From positions 62,001 to 126,000 of the forward strand of contig NZ_NMUM01000040.1 of NCBI RefSeq assembly GCF_002812805.1: a stretch of 64,000 nucleotides of DNA. The letters are read 5' to 3'. This DNA comes from Microbacterium lacus. Lineage in GTDB: Bacteria > Actinomycetota > Actinomycetes > Actinomycetales > Microbacteriaceae. Positions 52,879 to 62,185 of this stretch are shown in pieces. A model generated the notes under the pieces. That model ran no database searches. It worked only from the letters and a program-made list of their open reading frames with translations, and was not told where the DNA came from. The stretch's first letter is position 1. Every line of letters begins with the position of its first letter. The position numbers were made by a program, and so were the translations under genes.

Positions 52879-54363
52879 TCAGACCTTGAACCCGTGCTGA
52901 CGGCGCAGCAGGCGCATGAACATGCTCAGGGTCTGGATCACGGTGATGACACCGAGTACGGGCCAACCGACGGCGAGGATCCCGGACTGAAGCTCGATCG
53001 GAATCAGGTGCCAGGCGACGACGATCGCCGCGACGATCCCGATCGCCAGAAACAGCGGCGTCCAGTGTCCGATGCCCGCGCCACGCTCGGCCTTGGCCTG
53101 CATGGCCCAGTTGTCGACCTTCTTGCGTGACAGGAAGCGCGTCCACGAGCGGAGGAAGTGGGCAATACGGATCCACATGTACAGCTCGGCGGGCGCGATC
53201 AGCGCCGCGAACAGCACATCGTGGCGATCCTTGTTCTTCATGGACAGAGCCATGCGCAGGTTGAGCGCTACCGACATTGCGATGGGGATGAGCCAGAGCG
53301 GCGAGAAGATGAACGCGTTGATCGAGAGCGAACCCGCGAGCAGCGTGACAAAGCCGACGCGCACGAACAGGTTCACGAGCATGCTGAACTGCTCGAGCCA
53401 GCGCACGCGCAGGTTCGGGTGGAACGGCTGACCCTTCGTGTCACCGCGCTGACCGGGCCACATGAGCTCGATCGCGCCGTAGTTCCACTTGACCTGCTGG
53501 GCATCGAGTCCGCGGAGGGTGGTCATGCCACCGACGTCGGCGCGGGCGTACGGGCTGATCTTGGTGAGGTATCCGGCGCTCTTGATCTGCAGCGAGAGCA
53601 GGGAGTCCTCGACCTCGCTGTCCTTCACCCAGGGTGTCGACTGGTGGTTCTCGCGCATAACATCGCGCAGGGCCTTGGTCGAGAAGATCGAGAACTGCCC
53701 GCCCAGCACCGCCATGTTGCGGCCGCGGAGCAGGTTGTGCAGGTTGAAGGCCGCGAACTGCGACCGCTGTCCGGTGATGAGGAAGCGCGCGAAGCCCTTG
53801 AACGGGTTGTCGTCGATCGAGTAGATCGCGGAGATACCGCCGATGCGGGTGTCGCTCGTGATCTCAGTCTCGAGGAATTCCACAGCGCGGCGGTCGGCGA
53901 CCGTGTCGCCGTCGACGCCGAGCAGGAAGTCGTAGCCCTCGACGAGTGCGAAGCCGTAGTTGAGGGCACCGACCTTCTTGTCGGGGTTCTTGCCGATGTC
54001 GTGGACGAAGACCTCGGTGAACTGCTCGCCGAGCTCGGTCGTGATCTCGTGCGGACCCGCGAACTCCGAGGCGATCGCGACGGTCTTGTCGTTGGAGTTG
54101 TTCACGACGAGGTGGATCACATCCGGCACGCGAGACTGCTCGAGGAGCCCCCGCAGCACGTCGGCGATCGATTCCTCTTCGTTGTACGCCGGGATGATGC
54201 ATCCGATGGTCGCCCGCTGGGTGCTCAGGTCCTGAAGCGACGCGGCGAAGTCCTGCGGAAAGGCGCTGCTCGGCTCGACGATCTCGGGCTCGGGCTCAGG
54301 CCGGGCGGCGGAAGGCCGCGAATACGGCATGACCTTCTGGCCGACGGACGGGGAAATCGACAT
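52879..54363 (-). CDS. Family 2 glycosyltransferase, processive beta-glycan synthase-like
   Basis: 494 aa. The cytosolic catalytic part has IIPAYNEEES (57-66), NNSNDKT (Asp92), GVDGDT (DGD at 151-153), SEVEDS (Glu252-Asp253) and QQVKW at 289-293, i.e. the D, DxD, ED and Q-Q-x-R-W set with Lys for Arg. Four or more membrane segments follow (~315-490). This is the architecture of cellulose/chitin/hyaluronan synthases, without a PilZ domain. It probably polymerises and extrudes a beta-linked polymer. It ends 18 bases before the convergent regulator. Confidence 0.87.
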   Translation of the reverse strand: MSISPSVGQKVMPYSRPSAARPEPEPEIVEPSSAFPQDFAASLQDLSTQRATIGCIIPAYNEEESIADVLRGLLEQSRVPDVIHLVVNNSNDKTVAIASEFAGPHEITTELGEQFTEVFVHDIGKNPDKKVGALNYGFALVEGYDFLLGVDGDTVADRRAVEFLETEITSDTRIGGISAIYSIDDNPFKGFARFLITGQRSQFAAFNLHNLLRGRNMAVLGGQFSIFSTKALRDVMRENHQSTPWVKDSEVEDSLLSLQIKSAGYLTKISPYARADVGGMTTLRGLDAQQVKWNYGAIELMWPGQRGDTKGQPFHPNLRVRWLEQFSMLVNLFVRVGFVTLLAGSLSINAFIFSPLWLIPIAMSVALNLRMALSMKNKDRHDVLFAALIAPAELYMWIRIAHFLRSWTRFLSRKKVDNWAMQAKAERGAGIGHWTPLFLAIGIVAAIVVAWHLIPIELQSGILAVGWPVLGVITVIQTLSMFMRLLRRQHGFKV

Positions 54364-54546
54364 GGGGACCTCGTGTTTCGGCGGGTAAGCCGGGGGAAGA
54401 AATACGGGGGGTGCTGTTCGATTATGGGCGGAGCCGCTCAGGGGAACCTCAGGACGGGCTTGTCGGCTCCGCAGGATCTACCTAAGAGAAACGTGACGGC
54501 AGGATGAGAATGCTCTCACTTGCGAATGCTACTACGCGGAGTGTCC

Positions 54547-55215
54547 TCAGGGCGCGGGTTGGCCCGTGATCGCAACGGTGAGGGTGTCTGACGCGCTTTG
54601 TTTGGCGTACTCGGTGGACGTGGGTGTCGTCTGCACGAGGAAGTCGTAGGTGAATTGCAGGGTGACGAGCGTCGCCTCGGCCGGCACGGGCCCGACGTTG
54701 AAGGTCTGCGAGTAGCTGTAAGGGTCGAGAACGAGGTATCCCGGCGCGACGGTGGACTGATCGGTCTGGGGCGAGAGCGGGTCGAACGACTCATTGAGCG
54801 TTCCGGGAACCGCGACCATCGTCGCGCGCTGCAGATACACCTTCTGCCCGTCGTTGGGTGTGACCGACGTGATCAGGCTGATGCTCACCGGCTTGAGCGC
54901 ACCGGATGTCCAGTCCCCCATGTTGAGCGTCGACCAGTAGTTGATCGACACGCCCACGGCGCCCGCGGCGAGCGTCCGCGCGGTGGAGCCGCTGGAGAGA
55001 TCGTTCGGCACCGGGGCAGGAACGGTCGTGCCCGACGGCGAGGGCGAGCCGGAGGGCTGATCCCACGGCAACACGCCCGCGCATCCGGTCAGGGCGAGAG
55101 CCGAGATCATCGTGATCGCGGCGAGCCCCCGGAGCGCATGACGGCGGGCATCGGGGCGTGCGGAAATCGAGCGATGTGACATCGCTGCCGCGGTGCGCGT
55201 GCGTACATTGATCAC
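54547..55215 (-). CDS. Lipoprotein, unknown function
   Basis: 222 aa from GTG 55215, chosen because GGAGGG lies six bases upstream; ATG 55182 is a weaker alternative. Signal peptide ITMISALALTGC with a lipobox; the mature part has a short Ser/Pro linker, then a beta-rich domain with VSINYWSTLNMGDWTSG and VTLQFTYDFLVQT. No family recognised. It lies between rplQ and the GT2 gene on the same strand, and could be the envelope partner of the synthase, but this is only context. Confidence 0.65.
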   Translation of the reverse strand: MINVRTRTAAAMSHRSISARPDARRHALRGLAAITMISALALTGCAGVLPWDQPSGSPSPSGTTVPAPVPNDLSSGSTARTLAAGAVGVSINYWSTLNMGDWTSGALKPVSISLITSVTPNDGQKVYLQRATMVAVPGTLNESFDPLSPQTDQSTVAPGYLVLDPYSYSQTFNVGPVPAEATLVTLQFTYDFLVQTTPTSTEYAKQSASDTLTVAITGQPAP

Positions 55216-55292
55216 AGAGATCCCTCCAGCGCTAAGTGTTGCACTGGATGTCGGCCCGCATGAAATCCGCGACGCGACGCGCCGAAGACCGC

Positions 55293-55328
55293 AAGAAGCC
55301 CGCACCCTCGACGGGGTACGGGCCTCTT
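55293..55328 (-). terminator. Hairpin terminator after rplQ
   Basis: On the minus strand AAGAGGCCCGTACCC pairs with GGGTGCGGGCTTCTT (15 bp including two G-U pairs) over a short loop, beginning 15 bases after the rplQ stop. The stem ends in TTCTT. It should end the alpha-operon transcript before the lipoprotein gene. Confidence 0.75.
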
Positions 55329-55342
55329 GGCGGTATATCGGA

Positions 55343-55894
55343 TTACTTCGCTTCGGCGTCCTCGGCGGCTGCCTCTGCGGCGCCCTCGGGAGCCTCGGCG
55401 TCGCTGTCCGACACCTCGACATCGGCGTCCTCGACGGCGACCGGAGTCTCGTCGGCGGCGGGCTCGTCGGCCGGAGCAGGCGTTGCAGCGGGGGCCGCGG
55501 CATCCGACTTCTTCGACGACTTGACCTTCGGCGTGACCGGCTCGAGCACGAGCTCGATGACAGCCATGGGGGCGTTGTCGCCCTTGCGGTTGCCGATCTT
55601 GACGATGCGCGTGTAACCACCCTCGCGCTCCGCAACGAGCGGGGCGATCTCGGTGAACAGCACGTGCACGACCTCACGGTCGCCGATGATGCCCAGCACG
55701 CGACGACGCGCGTGCAGGTCACCACGCTTGGCGAACGTGATCAGGCGCTCAGCGAGCGGACGCAGGCGCTTGGCCTTGGTCTCGGTCGTCTGAATCGACT
55801 TGTGCGTGAAGAGGGCCGCGGCGAGGTTCGCAAGCAGCAGGCGCTCGTGGGCAGGACCGCCGCCGAGGCGGGGACCCTTCGTGGGCTTAGGCAT
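55343..55894 (-). CDS. rplQ: 50S ribosomal protein L17
   Basis: 183 aa. Residues 1-118 are the L17 core: [29 protein letters not shown] (in two blocks), [21 protein letters not shown] and the [20 protein letters not shown] end. The last ~65 residues are an acidic Ala/Glu/Asp/Pro tail ([16 protein letters not shown]) absent from short L17 proteins. It is the last gene of rpsM-rpsK-rpoA-rplQ and is followed by a strong hairpin. Confidence 0.97.
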   Translation of the reverse strand: MPKPTKGPRLGGGPAHERLLLANLAAALFTHKSIQTTETKAKRLRPLAERLITFAKRGDLHARRRVLGIIGDREVVHVLFTEIAPLVAEREGGYTRIVKIGNRKGDNAPMAVIELVLEPVTPKVKSSKKSDAAAPAATPAPADEPAADETPVAVEDADVEVSDSDAEAPEGAAEAAAEDAEAK

Positions 55895-55934
55895 GAGTAT
55901 CTACTCCAGGATGAATCGGGTCGGGGTCCGCAGG

Positions 55935-56924
55935 TCAGACGGTCTCGTCGTCGTAGCCGCCGTAGAAGTGCGCGCCGTCGAAGCCCGGCACGGAATCCTT
56001 CAGCGACAGGCCGAGCGAGACGAGCTTGTCGCGCACCTCGTCGACCGACTTCTGACCGAAGTTGCGAATGTTCATCAGCTGGGTCTCGGAGAGCGCAACG
56101 AGCTCGCTGACCGTGTTGATGCCCTCGCGCTTGAGGCAGTTGTACGAACGGACGGACAGATCGAGGTCTTCGATCGGCATCGACAGCTCGTTCGAGAGGA
56201 CGGTCTCGACCGGCGCGGGGCCGATCTCGATGCCCTCAGCCTCGACGTTCAGCTCGCGGGCGAGGCCGAAGAGCTCGGTCAGCGTGCGACCGGCCGAAGC
56301 GACGGCGTCACGCGGGGCGATCGAGGACTTGGTCTCGACATCCAGCACGAGCTTGTCGAAGTCGGTGCGCTCACCGGCACGCGTCGCGTCGACGCGGTAG
56401 CTGACCTTGAGAACCGGCGAGTAGATCGAGTCGATCGGGACCTGACCGGCCTCGGCGTACTCGTTGCGGTTCTGCGTGGCCGAGACATAGCCGCGGCCAC
56501 GCTCGATCGTCAGCTCGAGCTCGAACTTGGCGGTGTCGTTGAGCGTCGCGATGACGAGCTCGGGGTTGTGGATCTCGACGCCCGCGGGAGCGGAGATGTC
56601 GGCGGCCGTGACCTGGCCGGCACCCGTCTTGCGCAGGTAAGCCGTGATCGGCTCATCGCGCTCGGACGAAACGACGAGCTGCTTGATGTTCAGGATGATC
56701 TCGGTGACATCTTCCTTCACACCGGGGATCGTGGTGAACTCGTGGAGGACACCATCGATGCGGATGCTCGTGACGGCTGCACCGGGGATCGACGAGAGCA
56801 GGCTCCGACGGAGCGCGTTACCGATCGTGTATCCGAATCCGGGCTCGAGCGGCTCGATGATGAAGCGGCTGCGGAACTCCGCGATCTTTTCCTCGGTCAG
56901 AGTGGGACGCTGTGCGATGAGCAC
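55935..56924 (-). CDS. rpoA: DNA-directed RNA polymerase subunit alpha
   Basis: 329 aa from a GTG start. N-terminal dimerisation domain with [29 protein letters not shown]-terminal domain (about 245-310) with [25 protein letters not shown] and [13 protein letters not shown], which contacts UP elements and activators. Forms the homodimer that seeds RNA polymerase assembly. rpsD, which lies between rpsK and rpoA in some actinobacteria, is absent here. Confidence 0.98.
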   Translation of the reverse strand: MLIAQRPTLTEEKIAEFRSRFIIEPLEPGFGYTIGNALRRSLLSSIPGAAVTSIRIDGVLHEFTTIPGVKEDVTEIILNIKQLVVSSERDEPITAYLRKTGAGQVTAADISAPAGVEIHNPELVIATLNDTAKFELELTIERGRGYVSATQNRNEYAEAGQVPIDSIYSPVLKVSYRVDATRAGERTDFDKLVLDVETKSSIAPRDAVASAGRTLTELFGLARELNVEAEGIEIGPAPVETVLSNELSMPIEDLDLSVRSYNCLKREGINTVSELVALSETQLMNIRNFGQKSVDEVRDKLVSLGLSLKDSVPGFDGAHFYGGYDDETV

Positions 56925-57100
56925 TGTGTGTTCCTTTCGGCTAAGTGCCCGCTATATGACACTTGCATGGGTGAGGTTGTTGAGTTTTTCTCGGGCGGAT
57001 GACGGGGCACCGCGCAGGGCGCAGGCCCAGGCATCCGCGAAGTCAGTGAGACGGCGCGACGACCTGTAGCCGGAGCGCACGAGGCGCCCCGGCTACGGGA

Positions 57101-57499
57101 TCAGACGCGGCGGCGCTTGGGGGGACGGCAGCCGTTGTGTGCCTGCGGCGTGACGTCCTGGATCGAACCGACCTCGAGGCCGGCGGCCGTCAGCGAGCGG
57201 ATCGCCGTCTCACGACCGGAACCCGGTCCCTTGACGAAGACGTCGACCTTCTTGACGCCATGCTCCTGAGCCTGACGAGCGGCCGACTCGGCGGCCATAC
57301 CGGCCGCGTACGGGGTCGACTTGCGCGAGCCCTTGAAGCCCACGCCGCCCGACGAGGCCCAGCTGATGACAGCGCCCGAGGGGTCGGTGATCGAAACGAT
57401 CGTGTTGTTGAACGTCGACTTGATGTGGGCGTGACCCAGTGCGATGTTCTTCTTCTCTTTGCGCCGCGGCTTGCGTACGGCGGTCTTGGCCTGTGCCAT
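57101..57499 (-). CDS. rpsK: 30S ribosomal protein S11
   Basis: 132 aa, standard length. [61 protein letters not shown] and the final [12 protein letters not shown] are the invariant S11 blocks. A platform protein of the small subunit. AGGAGAAA precedes the ATG. It lies 37 bases after rpsM. Confidence 0.98.
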   Translation of the reverse strand: MAQAKTAVRKPRRKEKKNIALGHAHIKSTFNNTIVSITDPSGAVISWASSGGVGFKGSRKSTPYAAGMAAESAARQAQEHGVKKVDVFVKGPGSGRETAIRSLTAAGLEVGSIQDVTPQAHNGCRPPKRRRV

Positions 57500-57536
57500 A
57501 ACGTTTTTCTCCTAAACCTGGAACGCCGGCGGAGGC

Positions 57537-57911
57537 CTAGCGCGCCTTCTTCTTGCCGGCGACGGTGCGCTTGGGGCCCTTGCGCGTACGGGCGTTCGTC
57601 TTGGTGCGCTGTCCGTGGACGGGCAGGCCACGACGGTGGCGGATCCCCTGGTAGGACCCGATCTCGACCTTGCGGCGGATGTCGGAGGCAACCTCGCGGC
57701 GAAGGTCACCCTCCACCTTGTACGTGGCCTCGATGTGGTCACGCAGCTGAACGAGTTGCTCGTCCGCGAGGTCCTTGACGCGGACGTCGGGGTCGATCTC
57801 GAGGGCGTTCAGGATCTCGACGGAACGGGTACGGCCAACGCCGTAGATGTAGGTCAGGGCGATGACCACGCGCTTATCGCGCGGGATGTCGACGCCAGCA
57901 AGACGTGCCAT
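57537..57911 (-). CDS. rpsM: 30S ribosomal protein S13
   Basis: 124 aa. [50 protein letters not shown] and the basic tail [14 protein letters not shown] identify S13, which bridges the subunits and contacts P-site tRNA. AGGAGAGCC precedes the ATG. First gene of the alpha operon as seen here, with a 163-base leader back to rpmJ. Confidence 0.98.
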   Translation of the reverse strand: MARLAGVDIPRDKRVVIALTYIYGVGRTRSVEILNALEIDPDVRVKDLADEQLVQLRDHIEATYKVEGDLRREVASDIRRKVEIGSYQGIRHRRGLPVHGQRTKTNARTRKGPKRTVAGKKKAR

Positions 57912-57956
57912 GCGGCTCTCCTAGGAGGTGTGTGGAGGTGTGGAGCAGAATCGGTG

Positions 57957-57974
57957 CCCGGGCCTCCGCCCGGG
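57957..57974 (-). terminator. Hairpin in the rpmJ-rpsM gap
   Basis: CCCGGGC (57957-57963) and GCCCGGG (57968-57974) form a perfect 7-bp GC stem with a 4-base loop, ~100 bases after the rpmJ stop and 45 before rpsM. It could end the infA-rpmJ transcript or be a leader structure used in ribosomal-protein feedback. Confidence 0.45.
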
Positions 57975-58074
57975 GTGTCCCCCCGCCCTGATCTCTCGGG
58001 ACGAAGTTCTGAAACTGCCGTATGTATTCAGTTGTGTGCTGTGGTGCTGTTCTTGCAGAAAGAGCGGGAGCGTC

Positions 58075-58191
58075 TCAGCCCTGGCGCTGCTTGTGGCGCG
58101 GGTTGCTCTTGCAGATCACCATGACCACGCCGTGACGGCGGATGATCTTGCAGTGATCGCAGATGGGCTTGACGCTGGGGTTGACCTTCAT
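58075..58191 (-). CDS. rpmJ: 50S ribosomal protein L36
   Basis: 38 aa: [15 protein letters not shown], then [13 protein letters not shown] and NPRHKQRQG. The Cys-x2-Cys ... Cys ... His set is the zinc-binding form of L36. Start ATG 58191 has GGAAACATC just upstream. It lies between infA and rpsM, the common bacterial order. Confidence 0.96.
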   Translation of the reverse strand: MKVNPSVKPICDHCKIIRRHGVVMVICKSNPRHKQRQG

Positions 58192-58259
58192 GATGTTTCC
58201 TGTTCGCTGTCTTCGTACCCATGCGTCAAGAACGCATGGGCCGTTACTTCTCGACCGGT

Positions 58260-58481
58260 CTAGCGGTAGCGGTAAACGATTCGACCGCGGGTGAGGTCGT
58301 AGGGGCTGAGCTCTACGACGACGCGGTCTTCCGGAATGATGCGGATGTAGTTCTGCCGCATCTTGCCCGAGATCGTGGCCAGGACCTTGTGTCCGTTGCT
58401 CAGCTCAACGCGGAACATCGCGTTGGGAAGCGCCTCGGAGATCACGCCCTCGATCTCGATGACACCGTCTTTCTTGGCCAT
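58260..58481 (-). CDS. infA: Translation initiation factor IF-1
   Basis: 73 aa from ATG 58481 ([14 protein letters not shown]), the invariant IF-1 start; the frame is open for 49 more codons upstream but those are not IF-1. An OB-fold protein binding the ribosomal A site during initiation: [22 protein letters not shown] and [21 protein letters not shown] (in two blocks). Monocistronic start region of ~230 bases separates it from the DsbA-like gene. Confidence 0.97.
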   Translation of the reverse strand: MAKKDGVIEIEGVISEALPNAMFRVELSNGHKVLATISGKMRQNYIRIIPEDRVVVELSPYDLTRGRIVYRYR

Positions 58482-58672
58482 ACACTCGCTAACGCTGGGC
58501 AGACCGGTCGGTCTGCGGTGGGTGGGATTTCGGTGTTTCGTCGGTGTCCCGGCGGAGTCGTGAGACACGCCGATAGACGGCGCAAAGCACCAAGGATCTA
58601 TGGTATCCGACACGGATGCCCGAGGCAAATGCTCGCGGGTTCTTGCGCTACGCCTCCGGCGAACCGCCCCGC

Positions 58673-58709
58673 GAGGGTGCCCGTTCCACCCCGCGAGGGT
58701 GCCCGTTGT
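58673..58709. repeat. Second locus of the 22-bp tandem repeat, two units
   Basis: GAGGGTGCCCGTTCC at 58673 and GAGGGTGCCCGTT at 58695 keep the 22-bp period seen in the six-unit array at 8657-8780. It sits between the DsbA-like stop (58711) and infA, and the second unit ends at the stop codon. Confidence 0.85.
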
Positions 58710-58710
58710 G

Positions 58711-59397
58711 TCAGCTCAGGCGATCGATGATGTCGACCTGCGGGTCGCCCGTCAGGTCGATGCGCTCGCCGTTGAAGGTCACGGTCGGCGTACCGCGCCC
58801 GCCGTCCGCGGTCGTCGGCATCGCCTGCGTGCGCTCCCCCACGAAGCCTTCGTAGGTGCGGTCGGTGATGCAGGATGCCGCGTCAGCAGCGCCCGCGTCC
58901 GTCGCGATCGAGATGATCTCGTCGTCGCTGAGGCCGGTGGTGCCCTCGGACGGCTGGTTCGCGTACATCGCCGAGACGAACGGCGTGACAGCCTCGGGCG
59001 TCGTGGTCGCCACGCAGTAGAGCGCGTTCGCCGCTCGGGTCGAGAACTGCGTGCCCTGCGACTGGTTGTCGAGGATCGCGACCGGGTGGTACTCGAGCGT
59101 GATCGAGCCGTCCGCGACGAGGTCGTTCAGCGTCTCGGCGTAGATCCCCTCGAACTGGTTGCAGATCGGGCACATGAAGTCGATGTAGGTGGCCACGACA
59201 TCCGGACCGTCCCCGACCGAGATCGCACCGGTCTCGGTGTTGACGATCGCAGCCTCGGGCTCGGGACCGGGATCCGGGTTCGACGCGGCGTTGTTGATGA
59301 GCACGACGGCGACGCCCGCGACGACGACGACGGCAACCACGGCGACACTCACCCAGATCGCGAACCAGTTCGTGCGCTTACCCGCTGTGGCCATCAT
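58711..59397 (-). CDS. Membrane-anchored DsbA-family thiol oxidoreductase
   Basis: 228 aa. N-terminal membrane helix (~12-34), a short acidic linker, then a thioredoxin-fold domain (Thioredoxin_4): [14 protein letters not shown] with the CPIC redox pair near residue 76, a helical insert, and [15 protein letters not shown] carrying the cis-Pro. It acts outside the membrane in disulfide formation or exchange. ATG codons 1 and 2 are both possible. It sits between infA and map on the same strand, 20 bases from map. Confidence 0.88.
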   Translation of the reverse strand: MMATAGKRTNWFAIWVSVAVVAVVVVAGVAVVLINNAASNPDPGPEPEAAIVNTETGAISVGDGPDVVATYIDFMCPICNQFEGIYAETLNDLVADGSITLEYHPVAILDNQSQGTQFSTRAANALYCVATTTPEAVTPFVSAMYANQPSEGTTGLSDDEIISIATDAGAADAASCITDRTYEGFVGERTQAMPTTADGGRGTPTVTFNGERIDLTGDPQVDIIDRLS

Positions 59398-59417
59398 TAC
59401 GTGCTCCTACGTCTGCC

Positions 59418-60248
59418 TCAGCCGATGGGCTGAGGTTCGATCCCGAACGCGGCCAGGCCCGCGGCCCCGCCGTCGGGTGCCGTCAGCACCCAGATTCCCC
59501 CATCGTGCACCGCGACGCTATGTTCCCAATGTGAGCCGGCTGAGCCGTCCACGGTAGAAACCGTCCAGTCGTCGTCTTCGACGAGCGTCGCGGGGTCGCC
59601 GGCGACGACCATGGGCTCGATGGCGAGCACCAGGCCGGGGCGAACTTCGGGCCCCGGGTCGGTCACGCGATAGTTGAACACCGACGGGGACTCGTGCATC
59701 TTGCGTCCGATGCCGTGCCCGACGTAGTCCGCGAGGATTCCGTACTCACCCTGCGCATCGACGTAGTCCTGGATCGCCGCGCCGACCTCGTTCAGGTGCC
59801 GCGCCGACGCGAGCGCCGCGATCCCGGCCCAGAGCGATCCCTCGGTAACGCGCGAGAGCTCTTCGCGCTCCGCGACGACCTCGGGTCGTGTCGGATCCGG
59901 CAGCACGACCGTGAAGGCGGAGTCGCCGTTCCAGCCCTGGTACTCGGCACCCGCATCGACGGACAGGATGTCCCCCGCGCCCAGCACACGAGCGCCGGGT
60001 ATGCCGTGCACCACCTGCTCGTTGACCGAGGTGCAGATCGTGTGCCGGTAGCCGCGCACCATCTGGAAGTTCGACTTCGCGCCGGCGGAGGTGATGACGC
60101 GGGATGCCTCGGCATCCAGTTCGAGCGTCGTGACACCGGGGGCGACCAGCTCACGCACGGCCGCGAGGGCGCGCGCCGTGATCAGCCCGGGTTCGATCAT
60201 CGCCCGCAACTGGGCGGGTGACTTATAGATCGAGCGCCGCAAAACCAT
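59418..60248 (-). CDS. map: Methionine aminopeptidase, type I
   Basis: 276 aa. Metal ligands in SVDAGAEYQGWNGDSAFT (two Asp), GHGIGRKMHESP (His), AIEPMV (Glu) and EHSVAVHD (Glu); substrate His in YRHTICTSVNEQVVHGIP. Removes the initiator Met from nascent proteins. It follows adk by 21 bases, in the secY-adk-map order common to actinobacteria. Confidence 0.97.
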   Translation of the reverse strand: MVLRRSIYKSPAQLRAMIEPGLITARALAAVRELVAPGVTTLELDAEASRVITSAGAKSNFQMVRGYRHTICTSVNEQVVHGIPGARVLGAGDILSVDAGAEYQGWNGDSAFTVVLPDPTRPEVVAEREELSRVTEGSLWAGIAALASARHLNEVGAAIQDYVDAQGEYGILADYVGHGIGRKMHESPSVFNYRVTDPGPEVRPGLVLAIEPMVVAGDPATLVEDDDWTVSTVDGSAGSHWEHSVAVHDGGIWVLTAPDGGAAGLAAFGIEPQPIG

Positions 60249-60269
60249 GTGTGTCCTCGCGGGGCGCGA

Positions 60270-60866
60270 TCAGCCGCCGCGGCGGACGAGCCCGCGGGCC
60301 TCGAGCGCTGCGAAGATGCGGTCGGTGATCTCGTCGAGCGTCCCGATACCGTCGATCCCGTCGACGATGCCCCGCTCGCCGTAGACGTCGAGGATCGGGG
60401 CCGTCTCGTTCTCGTAGATGTCGAGACGGTGGGCGATCACGTCGTCGGTGTCGTCGGAGCGCCCCTCTTGCGCGGCGCGCAGTCCGAGACGCGCGATGCT
60501 CTCGGCCCGCGGCACACGCAGCTCGATCACGGCGTCGAGGGACTCGTCGCGGCTCGCGAGGAAGTCATCGAGGTGCCCGACCTGCCCGAGATTGCGCGGG
60601 TAGCCATCGAGCAAGAATCCCGCCGCCGCATCGGGCTGCGCCAGACGATCGCGCACGATCTCGCTGGTCAGCTCGTCGGGCACGAGACGCCCCTGCTCGA
60701 CGATCTGCTGCACGCGCTGCCCGAGCTCCGTGCCGTCCTTGATGTTCGCGCGGAAGACGTCGCCGGTCGAGACGACGGGGATGCCATAGGCCTCCGCGAT
60801 GCGAACGCCCTGTGTGCCTTTGCCGGAACCCTGGGGTCCGACGATCAACAGCCGAGTTGCGCTCAT
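60270..60866 (-). CDS. adk: Adenylate kinase
   Basis: 198 aa. P-loop GPQGSGKGTQG near residue 10, AMP-binding STGDVFRANI and GYPRNLGQ, and a short LID region (RSDDTDDVIAHRLDIYENE) without the zinc cysteines, so it is the short-LID form. It converts ATP and AMP to 2 ADP. The ATG overlaps the secY stop (60863-60866), indicating translational coupling. Confidence 0.97.
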   Translation of the reverse strand: MSATRLLIVGPQGSGKGTQGVRIAEAYGIPVVSTGDVFRANIKDGTELGQRVQQIVEQGRLVPDELTSEIVRDRLAQPDAAAGFLLDGYPRNLGQVGHLDDFLASRDESLDAVIELRVPRAESIARLGLRAAQEGRSDDTDDVIAHRLDIYENETAPILDVYGERGIVDGIDGIGTLDEITDRIFAALEARGLVRRGG

Positions 60867-62185
60867 CGCAGCAGCCCTTCGTAGTGGCGCTGCTGCAGCT
60901 GCGCGTCGATCTGCTTCACCGTCTCAAGACCCACACCGACGATGATCAGGATGGATGCTCCACCGAACGGGAAGTTCTGGTTCGCACCGACCGTTGCCAG
61001 CGCGATGAGCGGGAGCAGCGCGATCAGACCGAGGTAGATCGAGCCCGGCAGCGTGATGCGCGTGAGCACGTAATCGAGGTACTCGGCCGTCGGACGACCC
61101 GCGCGGATGCCGGGGATGAAGCCGCCGTAGCGCTTCATGTTGTCGGCGACCTCGACCGGGTTGAACGTGATGGCCACGTAGAAGTACGTGAAGCCGATGA
61201 TCAGGAAGAAGTACACGGCCATGTAGATCGGGCTGTCGCCCGACGTCAGGTACTGCGAGATCCAGACGACCCACCCGGCCGGCTCTTCGCCCGCGGCGGG
61301 CTGGTTGAACTGGGCCAGCAGCGCCGGGATGTACAGCAGCGACGACGCGAAGATGACGGGCACGACGCCGGCCATGTTCACCTTGATCGGGATGTACGTG
61401 TTGGTGCCGCCGTACGTCCGGCGCCCGACCATCCGCTTCGCATACTGCACGGGCACACGCCGCTGCGATTGTTCGACGAACACCACCAGCGCAACGACCA
61501 CGATTCCGACGGCGAGGACCAGCAGGAAGGTCTCGAAGCCACGGGCCTGCCAGATCGACCACATCGCGGAGGGGAACGTCGCGGCGATCGAGGTGAAGAT
61601 CAGCAGCGACATGCCGTTGCCGACACCGCGTTCGGTGACGAGCTCGGCGAACCACATGATGAGGCCGGTACCGGCGGTCATCGTGATGATCATGAGCAGC
61701 TGCGCCCACCACGCGACGTTCGTCAGCAGGTTGTCACAGGCGGCGACGCCCGTGTTGCCGAAGAGCTGCCCGCTGCGAGCGACCGTGACGAGCGTCGTCG
61801 ACTGCAGGAGCGCCAGCGCGATGGTCAGGTAGCGCGTGTACTGCGTCAGACGCGCCTGGCCCGCCTGGCCCTCTTTGTAGAGGGTCTCGAAGTGCGGGAT
61901 GACGACGCGCAGCAGCTGCGTGATGATCGTGGCCGTGATGTACGGCATGACGCCCAGCGCGAAGATCGACAGCTGCAGCAGGGCACCACCCGAGAACAGG
62001 TTGACGAGAGAGAGGAGTCCCTCCATGCCCTCGTTCTGCCCGATGCAGGACTGCACGTTCGCGAAGTCGACGAACGGCGTCGGCACGTGCGCACCGAGAC
62101 GGTAGAGCACGATGATGCCCAAGGTGAAGGCGATCTTCCGGCGCAGGTCGGGTGTCCGGAAGATGCGCGCAATAGCGCTGAACAA
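60863..62185 (-). CDS. secY: Protein translocase subunit SecY
   Basis: 440 aa from TTG 62185 (MFSAIARIFRTPDLRRKIAF), chosen because AGGAGG lies seven bases upstream and the family starts here; a further 15 open codons upstream are unlike SecY. Ten membrane segments are visible; the plug/TM2 region has LLSLVNLFSGGALLQLSIFALGVMPYITATI (across blocks), and loop C4/C5 has PVQYAKRMVGRRTYGGTNTYIPIK. It forms the SecYEG protein-conducting channel. It heads secY-adk-map, separated from rplO by a terminator. Confidence 0.97.
   Translation of the reverse strand: MFSAIARIFRTPDLRRKIAFTLGIIVLYRLGAHVPTPFVDFANVQSCIGQNEGMEGLLSLVNLFSGGALLQLSIFALGVMPYITATIITQLLRVVIPHFETLYKEGQAGQARLTQYTRYLTIALALLQSTTLVTVARSGQLFGNTGVAACDNLLTNVAWWAQLLMIITMTAGTGLIMWFAELVTERGVGNGMSLLIFTSIAATFPSAMWSIWQARGFETFLLVLAVGIVVVALVVFVEQSQRRVPVQYAKRMVGRRTYGGTNTYIPIKVNMAGVVPVIFASSLLYIPALLAQFNQPAAGEEPAGWVVWISQYLTSGDSPIYMAVYFFLIIGFTYFYVAITFNPVEVADNMKRYGGFIPGIRAGRPTAEYLDYVLTRITLPGSIYLGLIALLPLIALATVGANQNFPFGGASILIIVGVGLETVKQIDAQLQQRHYEGLLR

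Noticed and set aside
53158..54507. 449-codon plus-strand frame opposite the GT2 gene
   Set aside because: Antisense of the synthase motifs, no domain.
55193..57002. Plus-strand frames opposite rplQ and rpoA
   Set aside because: Antisense of highly conserved ribosomal and polymerase genes.
57912..58074. Riboswitch or known ribosomal-leader motif between rpmJ and rpsM
   Set aside because: Only a simple 7-bp hairpin is visible; nothing matches a named leader structure closely enough to claim.
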